From JAGTRP01 sp050259815 (GTDB taxonomy: Bacteria > Pseudomonadota > Gammaproteobacteria > Burkholderiales > Rhodocyclaceae), in NCBI GenBank assembly GCA_050259815.1, contig JBLNBI010000237.1, forward strand, positions 1 through 14,966: DNA of 14,966 nt. The letters are read 5' to 3'. The position numbers and the translations under genes are program-made. This document shows positions 6,723 to 13,231 of the stretch, piece by piece; positions within the stretch are counted from its first letter, which is position 1; each line of letters begins with the position of its first letter. The notes beneath the pieces were generated by a model. The model was not told the DNA's origin and did no database searches. It saw only the letters and a program-made list of their open reading frames with translations.

Positions 6723-7721
6723 ATGAACCCAAGCGCTCCTCCCACGAATTTTGCCCCGGAACGGGCACTGGAGCTGGCTCGGCAAACCCTGAGGATCGAG
6801 GCGGATGCCGTCCTGGGGTTGATCGACCGGCTCGACGGTGCGTTCACCGCCGCCGTCCAGCTCATAATCAATTGCCGGGGCCGCCTCATCGTCAGCGGCA
6901 TCGGTAAATCCGGCCATGTCGCCCGCAAGATCGCCTCCACCATGGCGAGCACCGGCACGCCGGCCTATTTCGTTCATCCGGCCGAGGCCAGCCACGGCGA
7001 CTTGGGCATGATCACCCGGGACGACGTGCTCCTCGCCCTCTCCAATTCCGGCGAATCCGAGGAACTGGTGCGCATCGTCCCCATCGTCAAGCGCCAGGGC
7101 GCGAAGCTCATCGCCATGACGGGCAACCCGGCCTCGTCCCTGGGCCGGGAAGCAGACATCCACCTAGATTCCGGCGTTGCCCAGGAAGCCTGCCCCCTGA
7201 ACCTCGCCCCCACCGCCAGCACCACGGCGGCCCTGGCCCTGGGCGATGCCCTGGCCGTGGCCCTCCTGGACGCCCGCGGCTTCGGCCCCGAGGATTTCGC
7301 CCGCTCCCACCCCGGCGGCTCCCTGGGCCGGCGACTCTTGACCCACGTGAAGGACGTCATGCGCGCCGGCGACCGGGTTCCCACGGTGCTGCCGGAGGCC
7401 GGCCTTCCCGGGGCCATCGTCGCCATGTCCCGGGGCGGCCTGGGGCTGGTGGCCGTTGTCACCCCTGACAACAAGGCGGTCGGCATCTTCACCGACGGCG
7501 ACCTGCGCCGGGCCTTCGAGAAGCGCCTCGATTTGCAAAACGCCCGCATCGACGCAGTGATGCACCCGAATCCGCGCACCATCGGCCCCGAACAGCTGGC
7601 GGTGGAAGCCGTCGAGATGATGGAGCGACACCGCATCAACGCCCTCCTGGTCACCGACGCCGAGTCCCACCTGGTGGGCGCCCTCAACATGCATGACCTC
7701 TTCAACGCCAAGGTGATCTGA
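6723..7721 (+). CDS. kdsD: Arabinose-5-phosphate isomerase KdsD
   Basis: 332 residues from ATG 6723. The enzyme interconverts D-ribulose 5-phosphate and D-arabinose 5-phosphate, the first step to Kdo of the LPS core, in the cytosol. The SIS domain (about 40-180) shows SGIGKSGHVARK with Lys62, EASHGDLGM with His91 and LSNSGESEELV. APTASTTAALALGDALA and SHPGGSLGRRLL follow, both characteristic of KdsD/GutQ. Two CBS motifs fill the C-terminal half (KDVMRAGDRVP onward; DAVMHPNPRTI onward), as in full-length E. coli KdsD (about 328 residues). The frame is open further upstream, but that would run into the divergent antiporter gene, and the family begins near this Met. The stop overlaps the kdsC start by one base (TGATG). 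Confidence 0.95.
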   Translation: MNPSAPPTNFAPERALELARQTLRIEADAVLGLIDRLDGAFTAAVQLIINCRGRLIVSGIGKSGHVARKIASTMASTGTPAYFVHPAEASHGDLGMITRDDVLLALSNSGESEELVRIVPIVKRQGAKLIAMTGNPASSLGREADIHLDSGVAQEACPLNLAPTASTTAALALGDALAVALLDARGFGPEDFARSHPGGSLGRRLLTHVKDVMRAGDRVPTVLPEAGLPGAIVAMSRGGLGLVAVVTPDNKAVGIFTDGDLRRAFEKRLDLQNARIDAVMHPNPRTIGPEQLAVEAVEMMERHRINALLVTDAESHLVGALNMHDLFNAKVI

Positions 7722-8248
7722 TGAGCGACCCCAGAAGCCGCGCCGCGGGCATCAAGCTGATGGTCTTCGACATCGACGGCGTCATGACCGACGGCGGCCT
7801 CCATTACACCGACGACGGCAAGGAACTGAAGACCTTCAACGTCCAGGACGGCCTGGGCCTGAAGCTCATGCAGCGGGCCGGCATCGAGCTGGCCATTGTT
7901 ACCGGCCGTACCTCCAACGTGGTGGCCTGCCGGGCCGCCGACCTGGGGATCGAACACGTCTTCCAGGGCATCGCCAACAAGCGGGTTGCCGTGGCCGGGC
8001 TCATGGAGAAGCTGGGTCTGCAATGGGCTGACGTGGCCTTCATGGGTGATGATTTCATCGATCTTCCGGCCATGGGGCAATGCGGCTTCGCCGTGGCGCC
8101 GGCCAACGCCCATCCCCTGGTGAAGGTCCGTGCCCACCTGGTCACCCAGGCCTCCGGTGGCCATGGCGCCGTGCGGGAAGCGGTGGAATTCGTCCTGACC
8201 GCCCAGGGCAAGCTGGAATCCCTGTTCGCCGCCTACCTGGAAATGTGA
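7721..8248 (+). CDS. kdsC: 3-deoxy-D-manno-octulosonate 8-phosphate phosphatase KdsC
   Basis: 175 residues, the usual size of this tetrameric HAD phosphatase (class C0, no cap). It removes phosphate from Kdo-8-phosphate to give Kdo. HAD motif I is FDIDGVMTDG, with nucleophile Asp17 and acid/base Asp19; motif II is the Thr of VTGR; the motif III Lys lies in ANKRVAV; motif IV is GDDFIDLP, which carries the Mg2+-binding Asp. The KdsC-typical GGLHYTDDGKELKTFNVQDG is present. It begins on the last base of kdsD and ends on the first base of lptC, so the three are coupled. KdsD and KdsC act two steps apart in the same pathway, the KdsA step lying between them. Confidence 0.95.
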   Translation: MSDPRSRAAGIKLMVFDIDGVMTDGGLHYTDDGKELKTFNVQDGLGLKLMQRAGIELAIVTGRTSNVVACRAADLGIEHVFQGIANKRVAVAGLMEKLGLQWADVAFMGDDFIDLPAMGQCGFAVAPANAHPLVKVRAHLVTQASGGHGAVREAVEFVLTAQGKLESLFAAYLEM

Positions 8249-8832
8249 TGAAGCGCTGGACCAGCCAACAGCTCTTTCCCATCATCCTGCTGAGCCTCCT
8301 GGCGGCGCTCAGCTTCTGGCTGGCCCATTCCGTGGACCTGCCCGAGCCCCGCTCGGACGGCAAACAGCGCCACGACCCCGATGCCTTCATCGACAATTTC
8401 CAGGTCCGCCGCCTGAATGCCGCCGGCGCCCTCCAGTACCGGCTTACCGCCCCCCACATGCAACACTTCCCGGACGACGACAGCTCGCTCCTTGCCCAGC
8501 CCCGGCTCGATTACTACCGGCCGGACCAGCCGCCCATGACCCTTTCCGGCAAGAATGGCTACGTGGCATCCAAGGGCGAGACGGTGTTCTTCTGGGATGA
8601 CGTGAAGGCCACCCGGGCGGCGTCCTCCGACCATCCCGCCATGGTAGCCACCATGCCCGACCTCACCGTCCAGCCGGACGAAGGATTTGCCTTCACCGAC
8701 AGCCCGGTGGAAATCGCCCAGGGAAGGTCGTGGCTCAAGGGTATCGGCATGGAAATCGATAATTACAACTCCGTCCTTGTCCTGAAATCCCAGGTCACCG
8801 GGACCTACTACAGACCCAAGGCGCCCCAATGA
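8248..8832 (+). CDS. lptC: LPS export protein LptC
   Basis: 194 residues. One N-terminal membrane helix (about 9-27, LFPIILLSLLAALSFWLAHS) anchors the protein in the inner membrane. The rest is a periplasmic beta-jellyroll of the LptA/LptC/OstA type (DAFIDNFQVRRLNAAGALQYRL, then LTAPHMQHFPDD and the later ETVFFWDDVKATR). LptC passes LPS from the LptB2FG transporter to LptA. Start ATG 8248 overlaps the kdsC stop by one base; the end overlaps the lptA start by four (ATGA at 8829-8832). Position after kdsC and before lptA is the conserved order in Proteobacteria and supports the call where sequence conservation is low. Confidence 0.93.
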   Translation: MKRWTSQQLFPIILLSLLAALSFWLAHSVDLPEPRSDGKQRHDPDAFIDNFQVRRLNAAGALQYRLTAPHMQHFPDDDSSLLAQPRLDYYRPDQPPMTLSGKNGYVASKGETVFFWDDVKATRAASSDHPAMVATMPDLTVQPDEGFAFTDSPVEIAQGRSWLKGIGMEIDNYNSVLVLKSQVTGTYYRPKAPQ

Positions 8833-9446
8833 AAACTCATTTCGTGCTCCTCGCCGCCTCCTCCTGCCTGGCAGCCATTTCCGCCCCCGCCCAGGCCGAG
8901 CGGGCCGACAAGGACAAGCCGATCCAACTGGAAGCCCAGCGCATCACGGTGGACGACGCCAAGAAAGTCCAGATCATGGAAGGCAACGTGGTGCTCACCC
9001 AGGGCACCCTCATGATCCAGTCCGACAAGATCGTCATTTCGGAAGACAAGTACGGCTTCCAGAAGGGCGTCGCCACCAGCGGCAAAAACGGTTTGGCCCG
9101 CATCCGCCAGAAGCGGGAAGGCAAGGACGAGTTCATCGAAGGCGAAGCGGAGCGCATCGAATACGACACCCACAACGAGGTGGCGGAACTGTTCCACCGC
9201 GCCTGGGTGAAGAGCGGAGACGACCAGGTCAAGGGCGACTACATCTGGTACGACGCCATCAGCGAGAAATACACGGCCACGGCAGGCACCAGCCGCGACC
9301 CCAAGGCGCCGCCCCCGCGGGTCCGGGTCGTGATCCAGCCGAAGAGCAAGAACACCGGAGCGGACAACTCGCCCGCCAAGAAAAGCGAGCCGCTTGAACT
9401 GAAGGAAGCCGGAAAACTCGACAACAAGCCCCAGAGGGAGGAGTAA
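8829..9446 (+). CDS. lptA: LPS transport periplasmic protein LptA
   Basis: 205 residues with a Sec signal peptide (about 1-23, cut near AQA/E). The OstA/LptA beta-jellyroll follows: PIQLEAQRITVDD, VQIMEGNVVLTQGTLMIQSD, and then EGEAERIEYDTHNEVAELF, a typical LptA run. The protein forms the periplasmic bridge that carries LPS from LptC to LptD. The C-terminal ~40 residues are charged and Lys/Glu-rich (KSKNTG, PAKKSEP, EAGKLDNK), probably a disordered tail, making it slightly longer than E. coli LptA (185). The GGGAGGAG at its 3' end is the ribosome site for the next gene. Confidence 0.95.
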   Translation: MKTHFVLLAASSCLAAISAPAQAERADKDKPIQLEAQRITVDDAKKVQIMEGNVVLTQGTLMIQSDKIVISEDKYGFQKGVATSGKNGLARIRQKREGKDEFIEGEAERIEYDTHNEVAELFHRAWVKSGDDQVKGDYIWYDAISEKYTATAGTSRDPKAPPPRVRVVIQPKSKNTGADNSPAKKSEPLELKEAGKLDNKPQREE

Positions 9447-9448
9447 GC

Positions 9449-10231
9449 ATGACCCAGTACATCATTGCCGAACGCCGCGGCGCCGACAACAAGGTCGGCC
9501 TCATCACCCTGAACCGTCCCCAGCAGATGAATGCCCTGTGCGACCAGTTGGTGGAAGAAATGGCTGCCGCCCTGGACGCCTTCGAGGCGGACGAGAACAT
9601 CGGCTGCATCGTCATCACCGGCTCCGACAAGGCCTTCGCCGCCGGCGCCGACATCTCCGCCATGAAGAGCTACTCCTACATGGATGCCTACAAGGCGGAC
9701 TTCATCACCCGCCATTGGGAACGGGTGAAGTCCTGCCGCAAGCCGGTCATCGCCGCCGTGGCGGGCTACGCCCTGGGCGGGGGCTGCGAGATGGCCATGA
9801 TGTGCGACTTCATCATCGCCGCCGAGAACGCCCAGTTCGGCCAGCCCGAGATCAAGCTCGGCACCCTGCCCGGCGCTGGCGGCACCCAGCGCCTGCCCCG
9901 GGCCATCGGCAAGTCCAAGGCCATGGACATGTGCCTCACCGCCCGCATGATGGACGCCACGGAAGCCGAGCGCTCCGGCCTGGTATCCCGCATCGTTCCC
10001 ACCGAAAAGTTGCTGGAAGAAACCCTGTCCGTGGCCGAAAAAATCGCCGGCTATTCCCTGCCCGTGGTGATGATGATCAAGGAGTCGGTGAATCGGGCCT
10101 TCGAATCCTCCCTGTCGGAAGGGCTCCTGTTCGAGCGCCGGGTTTTCCACGCTGCCTTCGGCCTGGAAGACCAGAAGGAAGGCATGGCCGCCTTCACCGA
10201 AAAGCGCAAGCCGGCGTTCCGTAACCGCTGA
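9449..10231 (+). CDS. Enoyl-CoA hydratase (crotonase family)
   Basis: 260 residues, a full-length crotonase. The oxyanion-hole segments are FAAGADISAM (63-72) and GYALGGGCEMAMMCD (106-120). Both catalytic glutamates are present: Glu114 in GGGCEM and Glu134 in QPEIKLGTLPGAGGTQRL, spaced 20 apart as in rat mitochondrial crotonase (144/164). It should hydrate trans-2-enoyl-CoA to (S)-3-hydroxyacyl-CoA in fatty-acid oxidation. The start lies two bases after the lptA stop with a strong GGGAGGAG, so it is probably co-transcribed with the LPS genes although functionally unrelated. It is followed by two PHB-granule phasin genes, so it may link acyl-CoA breakdown to PHB supply; this is inference, and its (S)-product is not the direct PHB monomer. 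Confidence 0.93.
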   Translation: MTQYIIAERRGADNKVGLITLNRPQQMNALCDQLVEEMAAALDAFEADENIGCIVITGSDKAFAAGADISAMKSYSYMDAYKADFITRHWERVKSCRKPVIAAVAGYALGGGCEMAMMCDFIIAAENAQFGQPEIKLGTLPGAGGTQRLPRAIGKSKAMDMCLTARMMDATEAERSGLVSRIVPTEKLLEETLSVAEKIAGYSLPVVMMIKESVNRAFESSLSEGLLFERRVFHAAFGLEDQKEGMAAFTEKRKPAFRNR

Positions 10232-10254
10232 TGCGGCGGCGCATCAGCATGCGC
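10230..10254 (+). other. Overlapping alternative hairpins after the hydratase stop codon
   Basis: Three arms form two mutually exclusive perfect stems: GATGCG (10230-10235) with CGCATC (10240-10245), or GCGCAT (10239-10244) with ATGCGC (10249-10254). The first stem overlaps the TGA of the hydratase gene. No T-run follows, so this is not a standard intrinsic terminator; it may be a 3'-end stabiliser or a factor-dependent stop. Confidence 0.4.
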
Positions 10255-10313
10255 ACAGCATTGCTTACACGGAGCTTACAAGCAGCGGATTTATAAAGGA
10301 AAACCCGACTTTG

Positions 10314-10322
10314 TGCGACGCA
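10314..10322 (+). promoter_or_regulatory. TGC-N3-GCA dyad upstream of the phasin promoter (candidate PhaR site)
   Basis: TGCGACGCA lies 11 bases before the -35 element, followed by a further GCA. It matches the dyad form TGC-N3-GCA found again after the -10. Paired sites around a phasin promoter resemble known PhaR control, where the repressor leaves DNA when PHB granules form. The assignment to PhaR is inference. Confidence 0.45.
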
Positions 10323-10333
10323 GCAAAAAGCGC

Positions 10334-10361
10334 TTGACATCGCAACAATCCTACCTATAAT
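10334..10361 (+). promoter_or_regulatory. Strong sigma-70 promoter of the first phasin gene
   Basis: TTGACA (10334-10339) and TATAAT (10356-10361) are both exact consensus, with a 16-base spacer. Transcription would begin near 10368, leaving an untranslated leader of about 80 bases before the ATG at 10448. This is the clearest promoter in the window and fits an abundant granule protein. Confidence 0.85.
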
Positions 10362-10372
10362 GAAGCTCATGG

Positions 10373-10381
10373 TGCAGTGCA
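10373..10381 (+). promoter_or_regulatory. TGC-N3-GCA dyad at the phasin transcription start (candidate PhaR site)
   Basis: TGCAGTGCA begins 12 bases after the -10 element, at the expected transcription start. Its centre is 59 bases from that of the upstream dyad, so a repressor at both sites would bracket the promoter. Confidence 0.45.
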
Positions 10382-10447
10382 ACATACCCGGATGTAGTGC
10401 TGCAGCGCCGACCCCAGCAAGCATGACTTCATTTAGGAGATTTAAGC

Positions 10448-11017
10448 ATGACCTACTTTGCCAACGCCGAGCAGTTCGCCGCCGCCAACAAGGCTACCGT
10501 TGATTCCCTGCTGTCCCTGGCCAACACCGCCCTGGCTTCCGCCGAGCGCATCGCCGCCCTGAACCTGAACACCGCCCGCTCCATCCTGGAAGACAGCGTG
10601 TCCGGCACCAAGGCCCTCCTCGGCGCCAAGGACGTTCAGGAAGCCCTGTCCATCCAGGCCTCCCTGGCCCAGCCGAACGTCGAGAAGGCCGTTGCCTACT
10701 CCCGCAGCGTCTACGAGATTTCCGCCCAGTCCCAGGAAGAGCTGTCCAAGCTGATCGAAGCCCAGTTCGGCGACTTCCAGAAGACCGTTGCCGGCCTGCT
10801 GGACAAGGCTGCCAAGTCCGCTCCCGCCGGTTCCGACGTTGCCGTCGCCGCCGTGAAGAGCGCCATTGCCGCCGCCAACTCCGCCTTCGACAACATCAAC
10901 AAGGCTGCCAAGCAGGTTGCCGAGATCGCTGAAGCCAACGTGGCCGCCGCGACCAACGCCACCGTCAAGGCCGTCGGCGCCACCGCCGCCGCCTCCAAGA
11001 AGAAGGCCGCCGCCTAA
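10448..11017 (+). CDS. phaP: Phasin family protein (PHB granule-associated), copy 1
   Basis: 189 residues, almost entirely alpha-helical, Ala-rich and without Cys. The family pattern is clear: NAEQFAAANKATVDSLLSLA near the start, ASAERIAALNLNTAR, LLGAKDVQEALS, AYSRSVYEISAQSQEELSKL and FDNINKAAKQVAEIAEANV. Phasins coat PHB granules and control their number and size. The C-terminus ends in a Lys/Ala tail (ASKKKAAA). AGGAGA lies 7 bases before the ATG. Codon use is extreme (Lys is nearly always AAG, Ala mostly GCC), a sign of high expression matching its consensus promoter. A perfect-stem terminator follows, so the transcript is probably monocistronic. Confidence 0.93.
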   Translation: MTYFANAEQFAAANKATVDSLLSLANTALASAERIAALNLNTARSILEDSVSGTKALLGAKDVQEALSIQASLAQPNVEKAVAYSRSVYEISAQSQEELSKLIEAQFGDFQKTVAGLLDKAAKSAPAGSDVAVAAVKSAIAAANSAFDNINKAAKQVAEIAEANVAAATNATVKAVGATAAASKKKAAA

Positions 11018-11034
11018 TTATTTAGGCGTCATTA

Positions 11035-11067
11035 AGCCCCCGCCTCGGCGGGGGCTATTGCTTTGTT
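11035..11067 (+). terminator. Intrinsic terminator after phasin copy 1
   Basis: AGCCCCCGC (11035-11043) pairs perfectly with GCGGGGGCT (11048-11056) around the tetraloop CTCG. The T-rich tail TATTGCTTTGTT follows. It starts 17 bases after the phasin stop. Confidence 0.85.
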
Positions 11068-11080
11068 CTACAATTAGAAC
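11065..11080 (+). promoter_or_regulatory. Perfect dyad GTTCTA-N4-TAGAAC before phasin copy 2
   Basis: A perfect inverted repeat with 6-bp arms sits between the first phasin's terminator and the Shine-Dalgarno of the second. It contains TACAAT (11069-11074), a possible -10, but a -35 at the right distance would fall inside the terminator stem and does not match. It could be an operator or a hairpin in read-through RNA. Confidence 0.35.
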
Positions 11081-11111
11081 TCCTACCCCATACATCCCAG
11101 GAGGAACAACA

Positions 11112-11675
11112 ATGAGCAATCCCGGTTTCGAACAGCTGGCAGCGGCCCAGAAAGCCAACGCTGAAGTCCTGCTGGCCCTCGTGCGCACCGCTTTCAACGG
11201 CGTCGAGCGCCTGACCGCCCTCAACATCGCTGCCTCCCGCGACTTCTTCAACAACTCCGTGGCCAATACCCAGCAAATCCTGGGCGCCAAGGATGCCAAC
11301 GACGTCGCCAAGCTCAACAACGAATTGGCCAAGCCGAACCTGGACAAGTGGATGGAGTACTCCCGCAGCGTCTATGATCTGGCTGCCCAGATTCAGAAGG
11401 AACTGACCGCCGTCGTCGAGACCCAGTACAGCAGCTTCGCCAAGAACGCCTCCAGCGCTGTCGAGAAGGCCTCCGCCACCGCCCCGGTCGGCGGCGACGT
11501 CTTCGCTGCCGCCATGAAGTCCATGCTGGACGCTTCCACCAAGGCCTTCGACAACATGACCGCGGTGACCAAGCAATTCACCGACATCGCCGAAGCCAAC
11601 CTGCAGGCCGCCTCCTCCGCCGCCGGCAAGGCGGTCAGCGCCACCAGCGCCGCCGCCAAGAAGGCTTCCAAGTAA
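11112..11675 (+). CDS. phaP: Phasin family protein, copy 2
   Basis: 187 residues, paralogous to the preceding gene. Shared blocks include ANTALASAERIAALN versus VRTAFNGVERLTALN, LLGAKD versus ILGAKD, and YSRSVYEISAQSQEEL versus YSRSVYDLAAQIQKEL. IAEANV versus IAEANL follows, then a Lys-containing Ala-rich end (AAAKKASK). ATG 11112 has a perfect AGGAGG 7 bases upstream. The frame is open farther back through the first phasin's 3' end, but that part is out of frame with the phasin coding sequence and Pro-rich, so it is not coding. It is probably a granule-coating protein like copy 1. No strong promoter of its own is visible, so expression may rest on read-through or a weak start. Its own terminator follows. 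Confidence 0.92.
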   Translation: MSNPGFEQLAAAQKANAEVLLALVRTAFNGVERLTALNIAASRDFFNNSVANTQQILGAKDANDVAKLNNELAKPNLDKWMEYSRSVYDLAAQIQKELTAVVETQYSSFAKNASSAVEKASATAPVGGDVFAAAMKSMLDASTKAFDNMTAVTKQFTDIAEANLQAASSAAGKAVSATSAAAKKASK

Positions 11676-11698
11676 CAAAGCAGTACGCCACGCAAGCG

Positions 11699-11726
11699 AC
11701 CCCGGCCTCGGCTGGGGTTTTTTCGT
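11699..11726 (+). terminator. Intrinsic terminator after phasin copy 2
   Basis: ACCCCGGC (11699-11706) pairs with GCTGGGGT (11711-11718), with one G-T wobble, and is followed by six T (11718-11723). It ends 13 bases from the stop of the convergent CinA-like gene. Confidence 0.85.
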
Positions 11727-11738
11727 TTACGGCCCCCG

Positions 11739-12500
11739 TCAGGGACGCCAGCCCCAGGTAATACCCCGCTTTTCCACCTCCACCCGGATTTCCTCCATGG
11801 CCTGGTCGACAAGAGCCGGCTCGCCTTCCACCCCCAGTTCCAAATGGCGGCGCTCCTGGCCCACCAAGGATGGCAAGGAGAAGAGGCGCAGGGTCGGGTA
11901 ATCGGCGACGATGCGCTCCATCAGGTCCACGAGGGCGCTTTCGTAGGCGGCGGGGCCGGTGAGGAGGAAGGCCTTCTCCACCCTGGCTTCGACCGGGGAG
12001 AAGAGATCGCTGTAGACAGTGTCCAGAACCCACTCCACCATGGGATGAGCCATCTGGGGGAAACCGGGCACGAAGTAGTGCTCCCTGGCCATGAAACCGG
12101 GAATGCGGTTGAACGGGTTGGGAACGATCTTCGCCCCGGCCGGGAAAGTCACCAGTTGCAGACGCCGGTCGGTCACCTCGTCGCCGAAGCGGACCTCCAG
12201 TTCCTTCCGCCCTTCCGGGTGGATTTCCAAGCCAACGTCCAGGGCGGCTGCGGCGGCCTGGCGGGTATGGTCGTCCGGCGTATTGCCGATGCCGCCGAAG
12301 GAGAAAACCACGTCCCCAGCCGCCATGGTGCGCCGGAAGGTCTCGGTCAGGCGCTGGCGGTCGTCCCCCAGGTACTCCACCCAGGACAGGCGCAGTCCCC
12401 GGGCCGCCAGCAATTCGGCTACCTTGGCGAAATGCTTGTCCTGGCGCTTACCCGACAGGATCTCGTCGCCGATGATGACCGCACCGAATACCCGACTCAT
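11739..12500 (-). CDS. CinA-like molybdopterin-binding-domain protein (short form)
   Basis: 253 residues. The N-terminal MoCF-biosynthesis (MoaB/Mog-like) fold shows VIIGDEILSGKRQDKHF (residues 8-24) and the family's phosphate/pterin loop GGIGNTPDDHT (69-79), equivalent to GGLGPTxDD of CinA. A linker and small C-terminal domain follow, including FVPGFPQMAHPM, comparable with the PGxPxEM motif of CinA. The nicotinamide-nucleotide amidohydrolase (PncC) domain of full-length CinA (about 400 residues) is absent. The biochemical role of this stand-alone form is not settled; pyrophosphatase activity is known for the related domain in CinA. GGGAGAG lies upstream of the ATG, which overlaps the stop of the EI24 gene by four bases (ATGA). 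Confidence 0.85.
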   Translation of the reverse strand: MSRVFGAVIIGDEILSGKRQDKHFAKVAELLAARGLRLSWVEYLGDDRQRLTETFRRTMAAGDVVFSFGGIGNTPDDHTRQAAAAALDVGLEIHPEGRKELEVRFGDEVTDRRLQLVTFPAGAKIVPNPFNRIPGFMAREHYFVPGFPQMAHPMVEWVLDTVYSDLFSPVEARVEKAFLLTGPAAYESALVDLMERIVADYPTLRLFSLPSLVGQERRHLELGVEGEPALVDQAMEEIRVEVEKRGITWGWRP

Positions 12501-13231
12501 ACTTTCTCTCCCTCAATGGTGACAACGGCGCCGCCCCGGTCCCGGCGCAAGGCTTCCAGGCCGAAATGGGCAAAGGACAGAGCCGCCAGGGTAGGCACCA
12601 GGAGCCCGACCAGGGGAACGTGGGCCAGGAGGGCCATGGTCAAGCCCAGCATGAACAGGGGCCGCTTGTAACGGCGGCGCAATTCCTTCCATTCCCGGTC
12701 GGTGGCGTGCATGGACAGGGCGTCGTAGGCGAAGGTGCGGCGGTTGTACCAGCCCATGAGCACCAGGGGCAGGATGAGGGCCATGCCGGGGATCAGCCAT
12801 AGGGGCACGGTGACCACCCAGCCCAGAATGAACAGGAGGGTGGCGAAGAGGCTGTTCCAGGTGGCGGCCACGAAACTGTCCTTGCCCATGGCGGCCACGT
12901 CCCGGTACTGGCCGTTGGCCAGGTGCTTCAGCAGCAGCGGCAGGACGAAGATGGCGGCGAGGAGCGATGCCGTGAGGTAGGCGCAGGCGAAAATGGCCAG
13001 CCAGCCCCCCAGCCAGGCCAGCATGTGGGCCAGCCAAACCAGGCCCCAGCCGACGAGCAGGCTCATCGGAGGATAGCCGATCAGCCACTCCACCAGCTCC
13101 CGCAGCCCCCAGAAGGCGAGGCCGATCCAGAGCACCAAGGAGAATACCGCCGGTGCCAGCAGGTAGCCCCACACCCGGCTCTCCCGCAGGCTCGCCAGGG
13201 TACGCATGAGGGCGAGGAGCACGTCAGCCAT
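12497..13231 (-). CDS. EI24 domain (CysZ-like) inner-membrane protein
   Basis: 244 residues with about five to six hydrophobic segments (roughly 22-45, 56-80, 82-102, 126-160 and 193-220). It has the EI24/CysZ pattern: an N-terminal ALMRTLASLRESRVWGYLLA, central LPLLLKHLANGQY, then MGWYNRRTFAYDALS and a C-terminal LRRYKRPLFMLGLTMALLAHVPLVG. CysZ imports sulphate in E. coli, but many EI24 proteins have no tested role, so only the family is called. The Shine-Dalgarno AAGGAA precedes ATG 13231. It overlaps the hrpA gene by 8 bases upstream and the CinA-like gene by 4 bases downstream, so all three are probably translated from one message. Confidence 0.85.
   Translation of the reverse strand: MADVLLALMRTLASLRESRVWGYLLAPAVFSLVLWIGLAFWGLRELVEWLIGYPPMSLLVGWGLVWLAHMLAWLGGWLAIFACAYLTASLLAAIFVLPLLLKHLANGQYRDVAAMGKDSFVAATWNSLFATLLFILGWVVTVPLWLIPGMALILPLVLMGWYNRRTFAYDALSMHATDREWKELRRRYKRPLFMLGLTMALLAHVPLVGLLVPTLAALSFAHFGLEALRRDRGGAVVTIEGEKV

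Noticed and set aside
10230..10254. Intrinsic terminator of the LPS/hydratase operon
   Set aside because: The stems are perfect but no T-run follows either one, so an intrinsic terminator is not supported.
10866..11111. Upstream extension of the second phasin
   Set aside because: The extra part reads the first phasin gene out of frame as Pro-rich sequence and crosses a strong terminator; AGGAGG before 11112 marks the start.
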